A DNA stretch of 44,800 nt from CAYXVF01 sp964468125 (GTDB taxonomy: Bacteria > Myxococcota > XYA12-FULL-58-9 > CAYXVF01): contig CAYXVF010000048.1 in the NCBI GenBank assembly GCA_964468125.1, positions 1-44,800 on the forward strand. The letters run 5' to 3'. Below, in pieces: positions 42,431 through 44,800 of the stretch (position 1 is the first letter of the stretch; every line of letters begins with the position of its first letter). The notes under the pieces were generated by a model. The model was not told where the DNA came from. It was given only the letters and a program-made list of their open reading frames with translations, and did no database searches. A program made the position numbers and the translations under genes.

Positions 42431-42750
42431 GATTGAATCTCCTCTTTTGCGATCTTGCTGGAGCGCAGACGTTCGGTGGGACTCACCACCTCGCTTACGC
42501 GAACGCCGTAGCGGTCCCCCATCACGATGGCTTCACCGCGGGCGACGAGCTGACCGTTCACTCGAATGTCCAAGGACTCATCGACGGGCTTGTGAAACTC
42601 GATTGTGCTCCCGGGCTTCAGCTCGAGAACCTCGCCGATGGTGAGACGACGCCGACCGAGCTCGACTGTGACTTCGACTGATACGTCGAGCAGACGATCG
42701 ATCGATCCGTCCTCTTCGGTCCTGGACGGCGCTGGCAGACTTTCACTCAT
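42427..42750 (-). CDS. fliN: flagellar switch protein FliN
   Basis: A 107-residue C-ring protein with the SpoA domain: LLDVSVEVTVELGRRRLTIG, EVLELKPGSTIEFHKPVDES, LDIRVNGQLVARGEAIVMGD and RYGVRVSEVV. A short acidic N-terminus precedes it. It is sandwiched between fliM (4-nt overlap) and fliO (4-nt overlap). Works with FliM and FliG in torque switching and export docking. Confidence 0.97.
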   Translation of the reverse strand: MSESLPAPSRTEEDGSIDRLLDVSVEVTVELGRRRLTIGEVLELKPGSTIEFHKPVDESLDIRVNGQLVARGEAIVMGDRYGVRVSEVVSPTERLRSSKIAKEEIQS

Positions 42751-43661
42751 GAGACCTCCGCAACGAGCTCGACACTGAGTATTCCGTTTCGATGCACGGG
42801 CTCAGCCCGAAATTTGGGTACATCCGACACTTCGACACTGATGGGCTCACTTCGCCCGCTGTCGAGCCACATGACGTCGCCTGGAACCAGGGCGATCAAC
42901 TCGTTCAGGCTGAGATGGACACGACCGAGGACGGCGATGATGTCTGTTGGGCTGTCCTTGACGCCTTCGGTCACCCAGGCGCGTGACTCACCGGTGTCGA
43001 AGGAATTGCCCCCGAGTACATCGATGATTCCGGGCAGGCCGATCAGAGCCACGTAGCCGAGCTGGCTGCCGATCTGGATCGGGCTCTTCACGAGCAGGGC
43101 GATGTCGATGCCGTCGAAGGCCGACGCGCTCACCTCAGCCCAGCGCGTGCTCACCGACGTCTGTCCGGTCACGCTCGCAACGAGGGAGTCGTGCACAGCT
43201 TTGCCGATTCGCTCGAGGACGTCTCGGATCGATTCGATTTCGATGGTCGTGAGGTTGGCGCGATTGGGAAGGTCCCATTGGGTGTGCCGGTCAAAGCCAG
43301 TCCCAAACTTGTGCTCGACCAGGGCGAAGCAGGTCACGGGGTCGAGGACCACGAAGCCGACCTCTTCTCCAGCGACGGTGATGCGCATGGCGGCGGGCGC
43401 GGAGACGGTTTCTTGAATCGCTTGCGATGGGCCCACGAGCTCTGGCGCGGACTCAGGCGTGTCGTCCGAGAGGCCCAGCACGCGGAACACCACCTCGCGG
43501 ACCGACTTGCCGAAGCGTTGGACGGCGGGATTAATGTTGCGGAGGCGGCGGCGCAGCGTGCGGTCGCCTTGGGTGAGATCGACGACCTCGGTCGGATCCG
43601 AATCACGGACCGACTCGGCGATCGCCTCCTTCTCCTCCGGTGTCAGAACGTCTTCGCTCAT
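42747..43661 (-). CDS. fliM: flagellar motor switch protein FliM
   Basis: A 304-residue C-ring protein. The middle CheC-like domain (about 45-225) includes DPVTCFALVEHKFGTGF, IVASVTGQ-type helices around WAEVSASAFDGIDIALLV and a C-terminal SpoA domain with GRVHLSLNELIALVPGDVMW and GRSEPISVEV. The N-terminal CheY-binding peptide is divergent (VLTPEEKEAIAESV versus the usual ILSQ-E-IDALL). ATG 43661 has no clear ribosome-binding site and lies about 15 nt from a sigma-54-like element. FliL, often encoded just before fliM, is missing. Confidence 0.93.
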   Translation of the reverse strand: MSEDVLTPEEKEAIAESVRDSDPTEVVDLTQGDRTLRRRLRNINPAVQRFGKSVREVVFRVLGLSDDTPESAPELVGPSQAIQETVSAPAAMRITVAGEEVGFVVLDPVTCFALVEHKFGTGFDRHTQWDLPNRANLTTIEIESIRDVLERIGKAVHDSLVASVTGQTSVSTRWAEVSASAFDGIDIALLVKSPIQIGSQLGYVALIGLPGIIDVLGGNSFDTGESRAWVTEGVKDSPTDIIAVLGRVHLSLNELIALVPGDVMWLDSGRSEPISVEVSDVPKFRAEPVHRNGILSVELVAEVS

Positions 43662-43675
43662 CACCGGTGGTCATG

Positions 43676-43691
43676 AGCAAAGGGCGTGCCG
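43676..43691 (-). promoter_or_regulatory. sigma-54-like promoter before fliM
   Basis: Minus strand CGGCACGCCCTTTGCT: GG and GC are separated by 10 nt, as the -24/-12 rule requires, with the core GGCACG-N4-TTGC. It stands in the only sizeable gap (113 nt) between motB and flgL. The predicted transcript start would be only a few bases before the fliM ATG, giving an almost leaderless mRNA, so it may be fortuitous. Confidence 0.45.
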
Positions 43692-43741
43692 TCTCCAATC
43701 GCTTCAAAACGGCGGGTTTTTGGCGAATTCTGGTGAATCGA

Positions 43742-43759
43742 GCGTCGAGATCTCGACGC
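43742..43759. repeat. 18-bp perfect palindrome between motB and fliM
   Basis: GCGTCGAGATCTCGACGC is a perfect palindrome, with no T-tract on either side to make it an intrinsic terminator. It lies about 50 bp upstream of the sigma-54-like element. It could be a regulator binding site; no partner is identified. Confidence 0.5.
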
Positions 43760-43774
43760 CCCGACGTTGGATCG

Positions 43775-44668
43775 TCAGTTCCCGGGCGCGGGCGCAACCC
43801 CAGAGGTGAGGATCTGTGGGCGACTGAGCGAGGGGTGACGGTGGCAGAGAAACTCGACGCGACGATTCTTCAGGCGTCCGTTCTGCGTGTCGTTCGATGC
43901 GACCGGGCGCATGTCCGCGTACCCGGCGGCACCCATGCGACGCGGGTCAACTCCGCCCACCTCCGCGAGGTAACGCATGACCGAAATGGCCCGCCCCGCC
44001 GAGAGCTCCCAGTTCGTCGGAAACTTACGGCTGCGGGTCGGTCGGTTATCCGTATGGCCTTCGACGATGACGTCGTAGTCGAAGCGACGCAGAAGCGCGG
44101 CGATCTCGTTCAAAAAGTTGAACGCCTCGTCCACAATGCGATCGGTGCCGCGCTTGAACATGACGTTCTCGCGCACGCGAATGACCACGCCCCGGCTCGA
44201 GACGGCGAGCTCGATCGAGCTCTGCATCTTCTCCTGGGCGACCATCTTCTCGAGCTCTTTGAGAAGTTGCAGATCGCGTGCCGCCAGCTCGCTCTTCGCG
44301 ACATTCTCCGTTTTCTCGTCCTTGCCAGCACCCGCACCGTCGGCGTCCTGCTCCCCTTCTCCATCTTTGCCCTCGGCCGTGCTCGCGTCCGCTGTGGCTT
44401 CGTTCTTTCGATCCTTCTCCGTGGTCTCCGACGAGTCCTTCTTCACGGAGAGCACCGGAGGGTTGAAGTTGCCGAAATTGACGGTCTGGTAGCCGAAGGC
44501 TTCTTTCATGGAGCCGAGCATCTCTCGAAACTGGACCACGTCCATGTTCGCGAAACTCAGAAGCAAGACGAAGAACGTCAGCAAGAGTGTCGAAAGATCG
44601 GCGAACGTAGCCATCCAGGCTTGGTCGTTGCCCTCCTCCGGTGCTCGCTGTTCATCCATATCGTCCAT
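43775..44668 (-). CDS. motB: flagellar motor stator protein MotB
   Basis: A 297-residue stator subunit. A single transmembrane helix (about 22-40) carries the proton-binding Asp24 in MATFADLSTLLLTFFVLLLS. An OmpA-type peptidoglycan-binding domain at about 155-275 has VIVEGHTDNRPT and FPTNWELSAGRAISVMRYL. Between them is a long acidic, low-complexity linker (about 72-125, Glu/Asp/Lys/Ala rich). It lies 25 nt after motA, its stator partner. ATG 44668 is used; an in-frame ATG at 44659 is the alternative. Confidence 0.95.
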   Translation of the reverse strand: MDDMDEQRAPEEGNDQAWMATFADLSTLLLTFFVLLLSFANMDVVQFREMLGSMKEAFGYQTVNFGNFNPPVLSVKKDSSETTEKDRKNEATADASTAEGKDGEGEQDADGAGAGKDEKTENVAKSELAARDLQLLKELEKMVAQEKMQSSIELAVSSRGVVIRVRENVMFKRGTDRIVDEAFNFLNEIAALLRRFDYDVIVEGHTDNRPTRSRKFPTNWELSAGRAISVMRYLAEVGGVDPRRMGAAGYADMRPVASNDTQNGRLKNRRVEFLCHRHPSLSRPQILTSGVAPAPGN

Positions 44669-44693
44669 CGGCTCGTGCCATTCGCGGCGACCC

Positions 44694-44800
44694 TCAGGCG
44701 GCCGCCGCTCGTTCGCGCTGCTTGGGTGCGAGGAAGGCGTCGAGCTTCTCTTTGATGATCATCTGGTTCTCGCCGTTGACGATCGACTCGAGGCACTCGA
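44694..44800 (-). CDS. motA: flagellar motor stator protein MotA, C-terminal end only
   Basis: The last 34 codons of a gene that continues past the window edge. The tail reads CLESIVNGENQMIIKEKLDA followed by FLAPKQRERAAA, matching the conserved MotA ending (ES-I-x-GENPxxIxEKLxxFLxPxxR). Position directly upstream of motB supports it. The 5' part is not visible. Confidence 0.85.
   Translation of the reverse strand, partial: ECLESIVNGENQMIIKEKLDAFLAPKQRERAAAA

Overview
The window is high-GC chromosomal DNA from a Gram-negative, flagellated bacterium. Lipoproteins, a TolC-type outer-membrane channel and the P- and L-ring flagellar genes show two membranes. The mix of PilZ and DUF4388/MshEN-like proteins, a MerR-type helix-turn-helix fused to TPRs, steroid-type lipid enzymes and many TPR/HEAT proteins suggests a Myxococcota-like (former Deltaproteobacteria) lineage. 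That placement is inference from gene content, not a marker-gene result. No phage, transposase, CRISPR array or rRNA operon is visible, and no stretch longer than about 200 bases lacks a gene or recognisable element.

Left part (1-9.6 kb): a tRNA-Arg(CCG), a TolC-family protein, a PilZ protein, a lipoprotein/TPR-membrane-protein pair, a HEAT-like protein, NAD kinase, a DUF4388/MshEN-like protein, two response regulators with GGDEF domains (one intact, one with a ruined active site but an intact RxxD I-site), a MerR-TPR protein and a tRNA-Asp(GTC). Four of these proteins have recognisable cyclic-di-GMP synthesis or binding signatures, so this end looks like a second-messenger neighbourhood.

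Middle part (9.6-22.8 kb): a lipoprotein, then a lipid/steroid-like metabolic cluster: a steroid 5-alpha-reductase-like membrane protein, a 3-beta-HSD-like pseudogene with an internal deletion, an EthD-like protein, an operon of DUF1214 protein, sulfotransferase and short-chain dehydrogenase, and an AbgT-family transporter. After it come a TM/TPR-like protein, a YkvA-like DUF1232 protein, a GNAT acetyltransferase, a PiT-like membrane protein and an RlmD-type RNA methyltransferase.

Right part (22.8-44.8 kb): a flagellar regulon, all on the minus strand. In transcription order it is motA (partial), motB, fliM, fliN, fliO, fliP, fliQ, fliR, flhB, flhA, flhF, flhG, fliA, flgF, flgG, flgA, flgH, flgI, flgJ-M23, flgM, a FlgN-like gene, flgK, flgL, fliC, fliD, fliS and a FliT-like gene. 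From fliM to flgL every junction is an overlap or a gap of at most 10 nt. Two near-identical sigma-28 promoters sit before flgM and fliC, fitting FliA/FlgM late-gene control, and a sigma-54-like site sits just before fliM. Genes for the MS ring, C ring FliG, ATPase complex, proximal rod and hook are absent and presumably lie elsewhere.

The assembly has one 10-N gap inside flhA. It looks artificial: the same 9 bases flank it on both sides, and merging them restores one intact reading frame.
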